Shown here piece by piece: positions 7,954 through 17,800 of a stretch of DNA of 64,000 nt. This DNA is from Sphingobium sp. SCG-1 (GTDB taxonomy: Bacteria; Pseudomonadota; Alphaproteobacteria; Sphingomonadales; Sphingomonadaceae), in contig NZ_CP026372.1 of the NCBI RefSeq assembly GCF_002953135.1, positions 2,480,001 to 2,544,000 on the forward strand, read 5' to 3'. Both the position numbers and the translations under genes were made by a program. Numbering within the stretch: position 1 is the stretch's first letter; each line of letters starts with the position of its first letter. Under the pieces are notes generated by a model. It saw only the letters and a program-made list of their open reading frames with translations. It was not told where the DNA came from and searched no databases.

Positions 7954-10251
7954 ATGCGTCGTCCTGCCTTTCTTCTTCTGGCCTCCGTCGCCAGCCTCTC
8001 CATCCTGCCCAACAGCGCGTTCGCACAGGATGCAGCACCCCTCGATGCGGCCGCACCCGATAATGCCGGTGGCGATATCGTCGTTTATGGCTTCGGCGAA
8101 ACGCGGCAGGTGCAGACTGTCGGTGCCGACGATATAAAGCTGCTGACCCCTGGCACATCGCCGCTAAAGGCAATCAGCAAGCTGCCCGGCGTGAACTATC
8201 AGGGTGCGGATGCTTTTGGCGCCTATGAATGGTCGACACGCATTTCGCTACGCGGTTTCAACCAGAATCAGTTGGGCTTCACGCTGGATGGCGTTCCGCT
8301 CGGCGACATGAGCTATGGCAACTATAACGGTCTGCATATCAGCCGCGCCATCATTTCCGAGAACCTTGGTAGCGTGACCGTCAGCCAGGGCGCTGGCAAT
8401 CTTTCCACCGCGTCGGTGAGCAATCTTGGCGGTACGCTGGTGTTCGCATCGCGCGATCCCTTGCAGAGCATGGATATCGCGGCGTCGGGAACATACGGCA
8501 GCGACGACACCTATCGTGGCTTTGCGCGTGTCGACAGCGGCGACCTGGGTGGCGTGCGCGGCTATTTGAGCTACGGCTATCTTCATGCCGGTAAATGGAA
8601 AGGCGAAGGCGAACAGCGCCAGCATCAGGTGAACGCGAAAGTCGTCGCCGATCTCGGCGATGGCAAGATCACCGGCTTCTTCAACTTCTCTGACCGTCGG
8701 GAGAACGACTATCAGGACATGTCGGCGGACATGATCCGGCGGCTGGGCAGCAACTTCGACAATATCTCAAACGATTGGGCCACTGCGTACCGGCTGGCGG
8801 CAATTTACCAGAACCAGAATGCGGGAACGGCCAATCCGGCATTCCTTCCTTATCCTCAATATGGCCTGACCTTCCCCGCGCCATATCAGACCGTCGATGA
8901 CGCTTATTTCGACGCTGCGGGCCTTCGTCAGGATTACCTGACTGGCCTGACTTTCGAAACGCCACTGACAAGCGATATCCGCTTCAAACTCCAGGGCTAC
9001 TACCACAATAACCACGGCCAGGGCCTTTGGTACACGCCTTATGTCCCAAGCCCGACTGGCGCACCGATCTCGATCCGTACGACTGAATATGACATGGATC
9101 GCATGGGTTCACTGGCCAGCGTCACCTGGGAGATGGGGCAGAACACGTTCGAACTGGGCGGCTGGGTCGAGAATAACGATTTCCATCAAGCCCGCCGCTT
9201 CTATTCCCTGGCGAACACGCTCGCTGGCCCTTCGCGCGACAGCCTGAAGTTCCAGACCAACCCGTTCGCGACGCAATGGGAGTTCAAATACACGAGCGAT
9301 ACGGTGCAATATTATGTCTCGGACAAGATTGAACTCGGTAGCCTCACCCTGTCAGGTGGCTGGAAGGGCGTTCGGGTCCAAAACACGTCGAACGGCATCG
9401 TGACTGGCGGCCTTGCTGCCGGAAAGATCGAGTCGAAGGACTGGTTCCTGCCACAGGTCGGCGCTTTGTTCAGCATCAACGACAATACTGAACTGTTCGC
9501 CAACTACACCGAGAACTTCCGGCCGTTCGTGGCTGCCGCTACCTCCGGCCTGTTCGGCGTAAGCCAGGCAAGCTTCAACGCCAGCGTCAACACTCTCAAG
9601 CCTGAAAGCTCCAAGACGATAGAAGGCGGCGCGCGCTTCCGCTCGGGTATCTTCCAAGGTGCGTTGGCGGCCTACTATGTTGACTTCAAGGACCGCATCC
9701 TGAGCGTTCAGGTCGGCGCGCCGATCGAGGGTCGCCCCTCGGAATTGCAGAACGTCGGCTCAGTCCGCTCCTATGGCTTCGAAGCTTCGGGCACCGTCAC
9801 CCTTATGCAGGGCCTGTCCGCCACGGCCTCTTACGCCTACAATGACTCGACCTACCGCGACAATGTCCTGAGCGGCGTGACGGTGATCCCGACTCGCGGC
9901 AAGACGGTCGTGGACAGCCCCAAGCACATCGCGTCGGGCGAATTGGCCTATGATGGCGAGATGTTCTTCGGCCGGGTCGGCGCGAGCTACATGTCCCGTC
10001 GCTATTACACCTATACCAATGACCAGTCAGTCAACGGCCGGGTCATTGTCGACGCCAGCGTCGGGATCAAGGCACCGGAAAACATGGGCTTCCTGACTGG
10101 CTTCGCACTGGAAGCTTCGGTGACGAACCTGTTCGACAAGGAATATGTTTCGACCGTAGGTTCGGGCGGCTTCAGCAACAGCGGCGATGGCCAGACGCTG
10201 CTTCCCGGCGCGCCGCAGCAGTTCTTCGTCACCCTGCGTCGGGGCTTCTGA
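7954..10251 (+). CDS. TonB-dependent outer-membrane receptor
   Basis: The 765-residue protein begins with a signal peptide ending near AFAQD (residue 25). A plug domain follows (ISLRGFNQNQLGFTLDGVP, then SVTVSQGAGNLSTASVSNLG), and then a long beta-barrel that ends in aromatic-rich strands and a terminal phenylalanine (FFVTLRRGF), the usual outer-membrane barrel ending. GGGGGAAT before the ATG is a good ribosome site. A PhoD-type phosphatase gene follows two bases after its stop, so the pair is almost certainly an operon, and the ligand may be a phosphate ester. The true substrate cannot be read from the sequence. Confidence 0.93.
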   Translation: MRRPAFLLLASVASLSILPNSAFAQDAAPLDAAAPDNAGGDIVVYGFGETRQVQTVGADDIKLLTPGTSPLKAISKLPGVNYQGADAFGAYEWSTRISLRGFNQNQLGFTLDGVPLGDMSYGNYNGLHISRAIISENLGSVTVSQGAGNLSTASVSNLGGTLVFASRDPLQSMDIAASGTYGSDDTYRGFARVDSGDLGGVRGYLSYGYLHAGKWKGEGEQRQHQVNAKVVADLGDGKITGFFNFSDRRENDYQDMSADMIRRLGSNFDNISNDWATAYRLAAIYQNQNAGTANPAFLPYPQYGLTFPAPYQTVDDAYFDAAGLRQDYLTGLTFETPLTSDIRFKLQGYYHNNHGQGLWYTPYVPSPTGAPISIRTTEYDMDRMGSLASVTWEMGQNTFELGGWVENNDFHQARRFYSLANTLAGPSRDSLKFQTNPFATQWEFKYTSDTVQYYVSDKIELGSLTLSGGWKGVRVQNTSNGIVTGGLAAGKIESKDWFLPQVGALFSINDNTELFANYTENFRPFVAAATSGLFGVSQASFNASVNTLKPESSKTIEGGARFRSGIFQGALAAYYVDFKDRILSVQVGAPIEGRPSELQNVGSVRSYGFEASGTVTLMQGLSATASYAYNDSTYRDNVLSGVTVIPTRGKTVVDSPKHIASGELAYDGEMFFGRVGASYMSRRYYTYTNDQSVNGRVIVDASVGIKAPENMGFLTGFALEASVTNLFDKEYVSTVGSGGFSNSGDGQTLLPGAPQQFFVTLRRGF

Positions 10252-10253
10252 GC

Positions 10254-11318
10254 ATGAGGGGGGAGATTGGCCGCCGCTCGCTGCTGAAAGGCGGAGTCGC
10301 TGTGACTTCGCTGGCGGCCTTCTCCCCCGTGATGGCCGCCCCGGCGGAAAAGGCGCTGACACGCATCGCTTTCGGCTCCTGCGCGCATCAGGACAAGGAG
10401 CAGCCGATATGGGACCGGGTGAACGCGTGGAAACCAGAACTTTTCATTTTCATGGGCGACAATATCTACGGCGACACCGAAGACATGGCGGTGATGCGGG
10501 AGAAATATACCCGCTTCGCAGCCAAGCCCGGCGTGAAGGCGCTGCGGGCCGCGACGCCGTGCATTGCAACATGGGACGACCATGATTTTGGTGTGAATGA
10601 CGGCGGATCGGAATACCCCAAAAAGGCCGAATCCAAGGAACTGTTCCTGGAATTCTGGGGTGAACCGAAGGACGGCTTCCGTCGGAGCCATGAAGGCATC
10701 TACGCCAGCTATTTCTTCGGCCCCAAAGGCCGCCGCGTGCAGATCATCCTGCCGGACAATCGCACCTTCCGCACCGCTCTGACCGGAATGAGTGTCGAAC
10801 CCAAAGACAGAGGCCAGTATTTCGTCAACCCAGATCCCGCCGCGACCATGCTGGGTGCGGCACAGTGGGAATGGCTCGAAGCAGAACTGCGCAAGCCTGC
10901 GGACTTAAGGATATTTGCATCCTCGACACAGGTTCTGGCGGATGCGCCCGGTTATGAGGCCTGGATCAATTTTCAGGCCGATCACCAGCGACTGCTGGAC
11001 CTCATCGATTTCGCGCAGGTCGAGAACCTGTTCATGATATCCGGCGACACCCATTATGCCGAACTGTCGAAGCTGTCCGAGGGTGTCCCCTACCCGCTTT
11101 ACGACCTCACATCCTCCGGTCTGACGCAGGTATGGCCGGTGTTCGGTCCCAACAAGAACCGCATCGCAAAAGCGCCGTTGATGCCCAACTTCGGGCGTAT
11201 CAGCATCGACTGGTCGGCGCGAGAACCCTCAGTGCTGTTGGAAGTCGAAATGCTCGACGGACAGGTACCGATCAGCCATCAAGTCAAGCTGGCAGACTTG
11301 AAGCAGGATCGGCGCTAA
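10254..11318 (+). CDS. phoD: PhoD-like alkaline phosphatase/phosphodiesterase, Tat-exported
   Basis: The 354-residue protein starts with a twin-arginine signal (GRRSLLKGG, hydrophobic stretch, cleavage near VMAAP). The metallophosphatase core shows GSCAHQ, FMGDNIYGD, WDDHDFGVND and GDTHYAE, the metal-binding motifs of the PhoD family. It is predicted to act in the periplasm on phosphate mono- or diesters. It is co-transcribed with the TonB-dependent receptor, which suggests that released phosphate or a phosphorylated substrate is imported together with hydrolysis. Its length is below that of large PhoD proteins, and it lacks the extra N-terminal domain. Confidence 0.9.
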   Translation: MRGEIGRRSLLKGGVAVTSLAAFSPVMAAPAEKALTRIAFGSCAHQDKEQPIWDRVNAWKPELFIFMGDNIYGDTEDMAVMREKYTRFAAKPGVKALRAATPCIATWDDHDFGVNDGGSEYPKKAESKELFLEFWGEPKDGFRRSHEGIYASYFFGPKGRRVQIILPDNRTFRTALTGMSVEPKDRGQYFVNPDPAATMLGAAQWEWLEAELRKPADLRIFASSTQVLADAPGYEAWINFQADHQRLLDLIDFAQVENLFMISGDTHYAELSKLSEGVPYPLYDLTSSGLTQVWPVFGPNKNRIAKAPLMPNFGRISIDWSAREPSVLLEVEMLDGQVPISHQVKLADLKQDRR

Positions 11319-11329
11319 GCTGTTCTTCT

Positions 11330-11491
11330 TCAGGCCGTCATCATGCGACGATGCGCAATGCCAGCGAGCCGGGCATAACGCCGGGCAAGTGCGCGATGCG
11401 TAAGCTCCGCGATGTGATCGACAGTTAGCTCTGCCGCCTTCAACTCAGCCTTCCATAGTTCGACAAGCCGAACATATCGCGATTTGCTCAT
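11330..11491 (-). CDS. Small uncharacterised basic protein, 53 residues
   Basis: An open frame starts at ATG and is preceded by AAGGAG nine bases upstream, one of the best ribosome sites in the window. The product starts MSKSRYVRLVELWKAELKAA and continues through an amphipathic, Arg/Ala-rich helix with HRALARRYARLAGIAHRR. It has no signal peptide or membrane segment. It lies downstream of lon on the same strand and converges on phoD. No family is recognised. A small cytoplasmic, possibly nucleic-acid-binding, protein is a guess from its charge. Confidence 0.6.
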   Translation of the reverse strand: MSKSRYVRLVELWKAELKAAELTVDHIAELTHRALARRYARLAGIAHRRMMTA

Positions 11492-11596
11492 GCGCAATGC
11501 TCCTTATCAAGGCTCTAAAACTCTATGAATATGCGCTGACAATCAAGCGTGCCACTCGTCCGCCCGGCCTGCAACTTACCCGGACCGGCGCGAACT

Positions 11597-14017
11597 TCAG
11601 TTAATGCTCTCCGCCTCTTCGCTACCCGTGGGCACAGGATCAAGACTGCTTTCGAGGGCCTCCTCGACCTTTTCCAGCCAAACAAATTCCAGCTTCTCGC
11701 GCGCGTTCGCGGGAATGTCGTCATAGTCGCGCTTGTTGCGAGCGGGCAGCATCACGCGCGTGATCCCGGCACTTGCCGCCGCGACAACCTTCTCCTTGAT
11801 ACCGCCCACGGGCAGCACCAACCCCCGCAGCGAGATTTCGCCGGTCATTGCCGTATCGCTGCGTACCGTCCTGCCGGTAAGCAGCGATGTCAGCGCCATG
11901 AACATCGCCACACCCGCGCTTGGTCCATCCTTGGGCGTGGCGCCAGCGGGAACATGCACATGGATGTCGCTCTTCTCGAACTGGCCCGACTCGATGCCCA
12001 GAGTGGCGGCACGGCTTTTCACCAGACTTAATGCAGCCTGCGCACTTTCCTTCATGACGTCGCCGAGTTGGCCGGTGAGGATCAGCCGTCCGTTCCCCGG
12101 CATCTTCGTGGCCTCGATGAACAATATGTCACCGCCGACGGGCGTCCAGGCAAGACCAGTGGACACGCCTGGTACACTGGTGCGCTGCGCCACTTCATTC
12201 TCGAAGATGCGCCCGCCCATTACCGGTTCGATGTCCGGCTCCGACAGCCGAACATGCGTTTCGCTGCCATCGGCGATCCTGACGGCCGCGTGGCGGATCA
12301 TCTTGCCGACCTCCCGCTCCAAATTTCGAACGCCGGCCTCTCGCGTATAATGACGGATGATTGCGCTGATAGCGTCGTCATCGATCTCGACTTGCTCGCT
12401 GGTCACGCCATTGGCCTGAAGCTGCCGCTGCACAAGATAGCGCCGCGCGATATGAAGCTTCTCGTCCTCGGTATATCCGGCCAGCGATATGATCTCCATC
12501 CGGTCCCGCAGCGGTCCCGGCAAAGTATCCAGCATATTGGCGGTGGCGATGAACACCACGCGGCTGAGGTCGAACGGCACACCCAGATAATTGTCGCGGA
12601 ACGTGCCGTTCTGCTCCGGATCGAGAACCTCCAGCATGGCTGCCGACGGATCTCCCTGAATGCCCCGCCCCAGCTTGTCGATCTCGTCCAGCATCATTAC
12701 GCAGTCGCGCGTGCCGACCTTGCGGATCGCCTGTATGATGTTGCCGGGAAGCGCGCCGACATAAGTGCGCCTGTGGCCCCTGATCTCCGCCTCGTCATGC
12801 ACGCCGCCCAGGCTGACGCGGACGAATTCACGCCCCATCGCCTTGGCGATCGACTGGCCGAGCGACGTTTTGCCTACCCCAGGCGGACCGACGAAGCACA
12901 GGATCGGTGCCTTACCCTCGGGTGCAAGTTTGCGCACAGCGAGATATTCCACGATCCGGCGCTTGATCTTGTCTAGGCCGTAATGATCCGCGTCCAGGAT
13001 CTCCCGCGCCTTTGCGATGTCGATGACCTTCTCTTCCGGCAGCTTCCACGGCAATTCGATCAGCCAGTCGAGATAGGTGCGGATGATCCCATGCTCGGCC
13101 GCACCTTCGGGCATCCGCTCCAGGCGGCGCAGTTCCTTGGTTGCCTGTTTCTCCACATCCTCGGGCATACCGGCGTCCGCAATGGCGGCGCGCAACTCGG
13201 CGAACTCCGCTGAGTTGCCTTCGTCCTCGCCCAATTGCCGCTGGATAGCTGCCATCTGTTCGCGCAGCAGCGCCTCGCGCTGACGGGTGCCAAGCTTCTC
13301 CTGCACGTCGCGGCCGATCTCGGCCGACAGCCTCAATACCTCCAGCCGCTGCGCAAGCAGGCGCGATACCTTGTCCAGCCGCTGTTCGAGCGCCAGCGTC
13401 TCCAGTATCTCCTGCTTTTCTTCCGTCGTGACGTCCAGATAGGCCGCCACCATGTCCGCCAGCGCCGACGCCGACGTAATGTTCCTGATCGCATCTCCCA
13501 AGCCCTGCGGCGCCTGCGGAAGCATCTGAACTGTCTCAAGCGCCTGTCCGCGTAGATGGATCATATGGGCTTCGATGGCGGCTCCATCATTGGTCGGCTC
13601 GGCAAGCCGCTCCACACGCGCAACCATGAAAGGCCAGCCATTCAGGAATTCGATAACGCGGAAGCGTGACTCACCCTGCACGATCAGGTGGTGCGTCTCA
13701 TCTGTTCCCGTGACATAGCGGAGGACGTTCGCAATAGTGCCCATCCGGTGCATGTCCAACGCGCCGGGATCTTTAAGCTCAGCGTCGCGCTGCGTAAGGA
13801 CGCCGATAGGACGGCCCTCGCGAACCGCAGCTTGCGCGGCATTCACGGACGCCGCTCGTCCGATTGCGAGCGGGAGCACCACTTCTGGAAACATCACGAA
13901 TTTACGCACGGGCACGATAATGATCGCATCCTGCGGAAGCGGCGGCATCGTCATCTGCACATTGTCAGTGCCCTCAGTGGGCATGCCGGCCGCTGTCGGG
14001 GCAAAGCCATCCGTCAT
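11597..14017 (-). CDS. lon: ATP-dependent Lon protease
   Basis: The 806-residue protein degrades damaged and regulatory proteins. The N-terminal LON substrate domain (IIVPVRKFVMFPEVVLPLAI) is followed by the AAA+ module with Walker A GPPGVGKTS and Walker B MMLDEIDK, then the protease domain with catalytic serine in PKDGPSAGVAMF and lysine in GGIKEKVVAA. The start is set by GGGGAG ten bases upstream and by a four-base ATGA overlap with the hsp20 stop, indicating coupling. The frame is open 16 codons further up, inside hsp20. Confidence 0.96.
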   Translation of the reverse strand: MTDGFAPTAAGMPTEGTDNVQMTMPPLPQDAIIIVPVRKFVMFPEVVLPLAIGRAASVNAAQAAVREGRPIGVLTQRDAELKDPGALDMHRMGTIANVLRYVTGTDETHHLIVQGESRFRVIEFLNGWPFMVARVERLAEPTNDGAAIEAHMIHLRGQALETVQMLPQAPQGLGDAIRNITSASALADMVAAYLDVTTEEKQEILETLALEQRLDKVSRLLAQRLEVLRLSAEIGRDVQEKLGTRQREALLREQMAAIQRQLGEDEGNSAEFAELRAAIADAGMPEDVEKQATKELRRLERMPEGAAEHGIIRTYLDWLIELPWKLPEEKVIDIAKAREILDADHYGLDKIKRRIVEYLAVRKLAPEGKAPILCFVGPPGVGKTSLGQSIAKAMGREFVRVSLGGVHDEAEIRGHRRTYVGALPGNIIQAIRKVGTRDCVMMLDEIDKLGRGIQGDPSAAMLEVLDPEQNGTFRDNYLGVPFDLSRVVFIATANMLDTLPGPLRDRMEIISLAGYTEDEKLHIARRYLVQRQLQANGVTSEQVEIDDDAISAIIRHYTREAGVRNLEREVGKMIRHAAVRIADGSETHVRLSEPDIEPVMGGRIFENEVAQRTSVPGVSTGLAWTPVGGDILFIEATKMPGNGRLILTGQLGDVMKESAQAALSLVKSRAATLGIESGQFEKSDIHVHVPAGATPKDGPSAGVAMFMALTSLLTGRTVRSDTAMTGEISLRGLVLPVGGIKEKVVAAASAGITRVMLPARNKRDYDDIPANAREKLEFVWLEKVEEALESSLDPVPTGSEEAESIN

Positions 14018-14439
14018 CGTCTTGCGCTCCCCACAAAAGCCTTTTGCAGCGTCACCAGCAGGCAACCGTTGACGTTGGACCGATGCACGCCCTCATATCG
14101 TCCAGCAGGCAACGGCAAGCGTCGTTCAAACCGGCCTTGCGGCAGTTCCATTCGATGAATCCGGGCGGTGCGCAGCTCAGGCGGCAGGATGCGACGACCG
14201 CGTACCACCAGAACACTGTCCTCGATGAATGCTTCGGTCTGCTCCATATCAACGCCCGGGAGGGCAATGAGCACTAGAACCTCCGAATCCGTTTCCATCA
14301 CGTCGGCGGGCGGCTCCCAATTGGCCATCCCGGCGGAGGGGCGCGTCGGTGCGAAAGACTGATGGTGGAGGCGCTGCACCTGATTGAGCAGAAGGATTGC
14401 GTCGCCCCACATCCAGCTACGTGATTGATCGGAACTCAT
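14014..14439 (-). CDS. Small heat-shock protein Hsp20 family
   Basis: The 141-residue protein contains an alpha-crystallin-type domain from about residue 45 (PPADVMETDSEVLVLIALPG, then SVLVVRGRR and FERRLPLPAG). It would act as an ATP-independent chaperone. It precedes lon with overlapping stop and start codons, so chaperone and protease are made from one message. GAGAGGA precedes the ATG. The C-terminal I-x-I motif typical of larger oligomeric Hsp20s is not seen. Confidence 0.9.
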   Translation of the reverse strand: MSSDQSRSWMWGDAILLLNQVQRLHHQSFAPTRPSAGMANWEPPADVMETDSEVLVLIALPGVDMEQTEAFIEDSVLVVRGRRILPPELRTARIHRMELPQGRFERRLPLPAGRYEGVHRSNVNGCLLVTLQKAFVGSARR

Positions 14440-14492
14440 CGACTGTCCTCTCGCTCGTGCTTCGCGACCGGGTGGCCCGGCGGCACTGTCCC

Positions 14493-14522
14493 AATAAGGA
14501 AAGCGGTGCCGTCAATTTCAAG
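14493..14522 (-). promoter_or_regulatory. Candidate RpoH (heat-shock) promoter of hsp20-lon
   Basis: On the minus strand CTTGAAA is followed after 16 bases by CCTTATTGG, close to heat-shock sigma-factor promoters of proteobacteria. It sits about 55 bases ahead of the hsp20 start. The spacing is at the long end for this class, so confidence is moderate. Confidence 0.4.
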
Positions 14523-14560
14523 TCGACGACCATACAACCTGTCATAGCCCGGCGTCGCGA

Positions 14561-14794
14561 TCATGGACCGAAGCGGCGGCGAGCGGGGTCACGCGTGAAA
14601 TCGTACCGATCTTTTATGTAGTCATTAAAGAATGTTCCGGCGGACTCCGCATGACATAATGCGTTGAACACGTCGGCAGGCACGTTCTGGTACGCATATT
14701 TTTCGCCACCTTCGAACCAGAGCCAGAGCGTCCTGGATGGTTCTTCATACCCGGCACGTTCCAGCATGGAGGAAGTGAGGCGGCACTGGCGCAT
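14561..14794 (-). CDS. KTSC domain protein
   Basis: The 77-residue protein matches the KTSC domain: SSMLERAGYEEPSRTL, a Trp/Phe-rich strand, then YAYQNVPADVFNAL and GTFFNDYIKDRY. The domain is often found alone or fused to nucleases and lysyl-tRNA-related proteins, and its function is not established. It lies between hsp20 and the hybrid kinase on the same strand, with no close coupling to either. The start could also be the internal Met at codon 10. Confidence 0.8.
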   Translation of the reverse strand: MRQCRLTSSMLERAGYEEPSRTLWLWFEGGEKYAYQNVPADVFNALCHAESAGTFFNDYIKDRYDFTRDPARRRFGP

Positions 14795-14845
14795 AGGTCA
14801 ACAGCGCGGCGAACGGCCTGAAGTTCCCCGCGCCCTTGCAGCTAA

Positions 14846-17800
14846 TTAATAGTCCTCAATAATCTCGCGAATCTTGGTAGCCAGCACATCTATCGCAAAG
14901 GGCTTGGTAATCATCGCCATGCCCTCTTCCAGAAAGCCCGACGCCAACGATGCGTTCTCGGCGTAGCCGGTCATGAATAATACCTTCAGGTCCGGTCGTG
15001 ACAGCCTGGCGGCGTCCGTCACCTGGCGCCCGTTCAAGCCGGGAAGACCAATGTCCGTTATCAGCAGGTCGATGCGTTGCTTCGACTGCAATACCGCAAG
15101 CCCGCTTGGTCCATCAGTCGCTTCGATTGCGTGATAGCCAAGATCGCCTAGCACTTCGACGATAAGGCCGCGCACGACCGGCTCGTCCTCGATCACCAGA
15201 ACCGTTTCCCCCACTTCGGACGACGGCGCGCTACCGGAAGAAGCCGGCGTTTCTTCCTCGACCCTTTCCCCCCGATACCGGGGCAGGAAGAGCTTGATCG
15301 TGCTCCCCTCTCCCATTTCACTGTGAATACGCACATAGCCTTCCGACTGGCGCGTGAAGCCGTAGATCATGGAGAGGCCCAGGCCAGTGCCCTGCCCAAT
15401 AGGCTTGGTCGTGAAGAACGGTTCGAACGCCTTGGCGATCGTGTCTTTCGTCATCCCCGTGCCCGTATCCGTCACGCAAATGCAGATATATTCACCCGGC
15501 TCCACCTCGCGTTGCTCTGACGCCTGCGGGCTGTCCAGATCCGCGTTGCACGTCTCGATGACCAGCTTGCCACCATCCGGCATGGCATCCCGCGCATTGA
15601 TTGCGAGATTCAGGATGGCGCTCTCCAATTGGTTGGGATCGCAGCGTGTGAGCCACAGCGCCGAATCAAGTACGAACTCCATCTCGATCCGCTCGCCCAA
15701 GGTCCGGCGCAGCATATCTTCCATGGAGGAAAGAAGCGGATTTGCACGTACCGGTCGCGGATCGAGTGGTTGCCGTCGCGAAAAGGCCAGGAGGCGATGC
15801 GTCAGCGCAGCGGCGCGATTAGCCGATGACATCGCACCTGTCAGGAAGCGCTCCATGCCGTCAGTCCTGCCCTGATCGATCCGTATTTTGAGGAGATCGA
15901 GACTGCCCGTAATGCCCTGAAGCAGATTGTTGAAATCATGCGCGATGCCGCCGGTCAACTGGCCAACGGCCTCCATTTTCTGGCTCTGCCTGAGGGCTTC
16001 CTCGACCGCGCGCTGCTCGGTAATGTCACGCCCGACAGCATGAATGCGTCCGGCATCCGGAACTGCGGTCCAGGCCATCAGGCGGTAACCACCGACCTTC
16101 TCTCTATACCGGCTCTCGAACGCGAGAGTGGGAACGCTGGTCCGAAGTTTCGCAACCTCGCCCACCACGCTGGCAAGGTCGTCAGGGTGCGTAAAGTCGG
16201 CCAGGTTGACCCCGATCATATCTTCCTCAGACCAACCGAGCAGCCGTTCTGCCGAAGGGTTCACCGCCGTTATCACGCCCTTGAAGTCGCAGACCAACAT
16301 CAGATCCCGGCTCATCGTCCAGAGCCGATCGCGATCCCGCGCATTCGCAGCTTCAGCCAATTTCTGCGCATGGATGTCGGTATTGGTGCCCACCCACGAG
16401 GCTATTTCTCCGTCAGCGTTGAGAAGCGGCAGCGCACGGGCAAGGTGCCAACGATATTCGCCCCCAGCCTCAAGAAGCCGCATTTCGACTTCATACGTGG
16501 TGCCCGTGGCCAATGCCGATAACCATTGTTCAAACGCAAAGGGCAGGTCTTCGGGATGAACAATCCGCGTCCATCGCTCCCCATCCAGATCACCCGGGTT
16601 CAAGCCGCTGTAGGCATACACACGTGCGTTGAACCAATCGAGATATCCATCGACGCGCGCAGTCCAAACCTGGATCGGCATGGACTGCGCCAATGCAGTA
16701 AATCTTGCTTCGCTTCGCTGGAGCGCCGACTGGGTAAGACGCTTATCGGTCACGTCCTGCACGGCACCGACAAGCCGAACCGGAGCGCCCGCTTCATCAC
16801 GTTCATACTCGCCTTTACGCGCAATGATCCGTTCTTCGCCCGTATCGGCCCGTCTTATCCGATATTCTACGTCCAGTTCCGCCGTACCGTTGCGACGACT
16901 TTCATCGTCGGAAATGATCTCCTCATCTCCTGGTATGACGAGCGACTCGATCAACGTCGCAGGAATGGAGCCAGTTTCGGATAGTCCGAATATGCGAGAA
17001 AACTCCGGAGTGGCCATGACCGCTCCCGTTACGATGTCGATCGAAAACAGCCCGACGCCGCCCGCCGCTTGCGCGCGGGTTAGCTGGGCCTCGCTTGTTC
17101 GAAGCGCCTCTTGAGCGATATGCTCTTCGGTTTGATCGCGAAGCACCTTGACGAGGCCGATTGGTGTGCCGGAGCTATCGAGAAGCGGCGTCTTTTCGCC
17201 GCTGGCCCAAAATCGCTCGCCGGATTTTCGAACATGCCACCGCCTGCTGCGTGACCGTCCATGAGCCAGTGCTTCATCGCGCTCCTCCTGTGGCAACTTC
17301 CCGGCACGATCTTCCGGCGTAAAGAATCGGTCGATCTGTTCGCCCAGCATATCCTGCTCGGTCCAGCCCAGGATCGCCGTGGCGCCCGCGTTCCACCGCT
17401 CCACCCGGCCATGAAGGTCAGTGGCGATGATCGCATAGTCGATGGCGCTGTCCAGGATTTGCCGATTGTGCGCCTCGCGGTCGCGTAGTTGCTGCTCGGC
17501 CCCGACCCGCTGTACGTGCGCCCAGGAACGTTCGGTGACATCCCGGATGATGCCCAATTCGTAACGAGACCAGATGCGCGGCGCTTTGTCATGGATGGCC
17601 ATCAACGCGGTAAGCCGACCGTCTTTAATCAGCGGCATGCAGATAGTCGCTGCAATGCCGATGTCCCGAAAGGTCTTTGCTTCTTCGGGAAGCAGTTCCT
17701 CAAGATTGTTGTTTACGATCAGCGGCCGCCCTGCCCCAAGCTCCTGCACAGCCAGCGTACCGAAATCCGAAAGTACATATCGCCCGACGATGGAGGGTGA

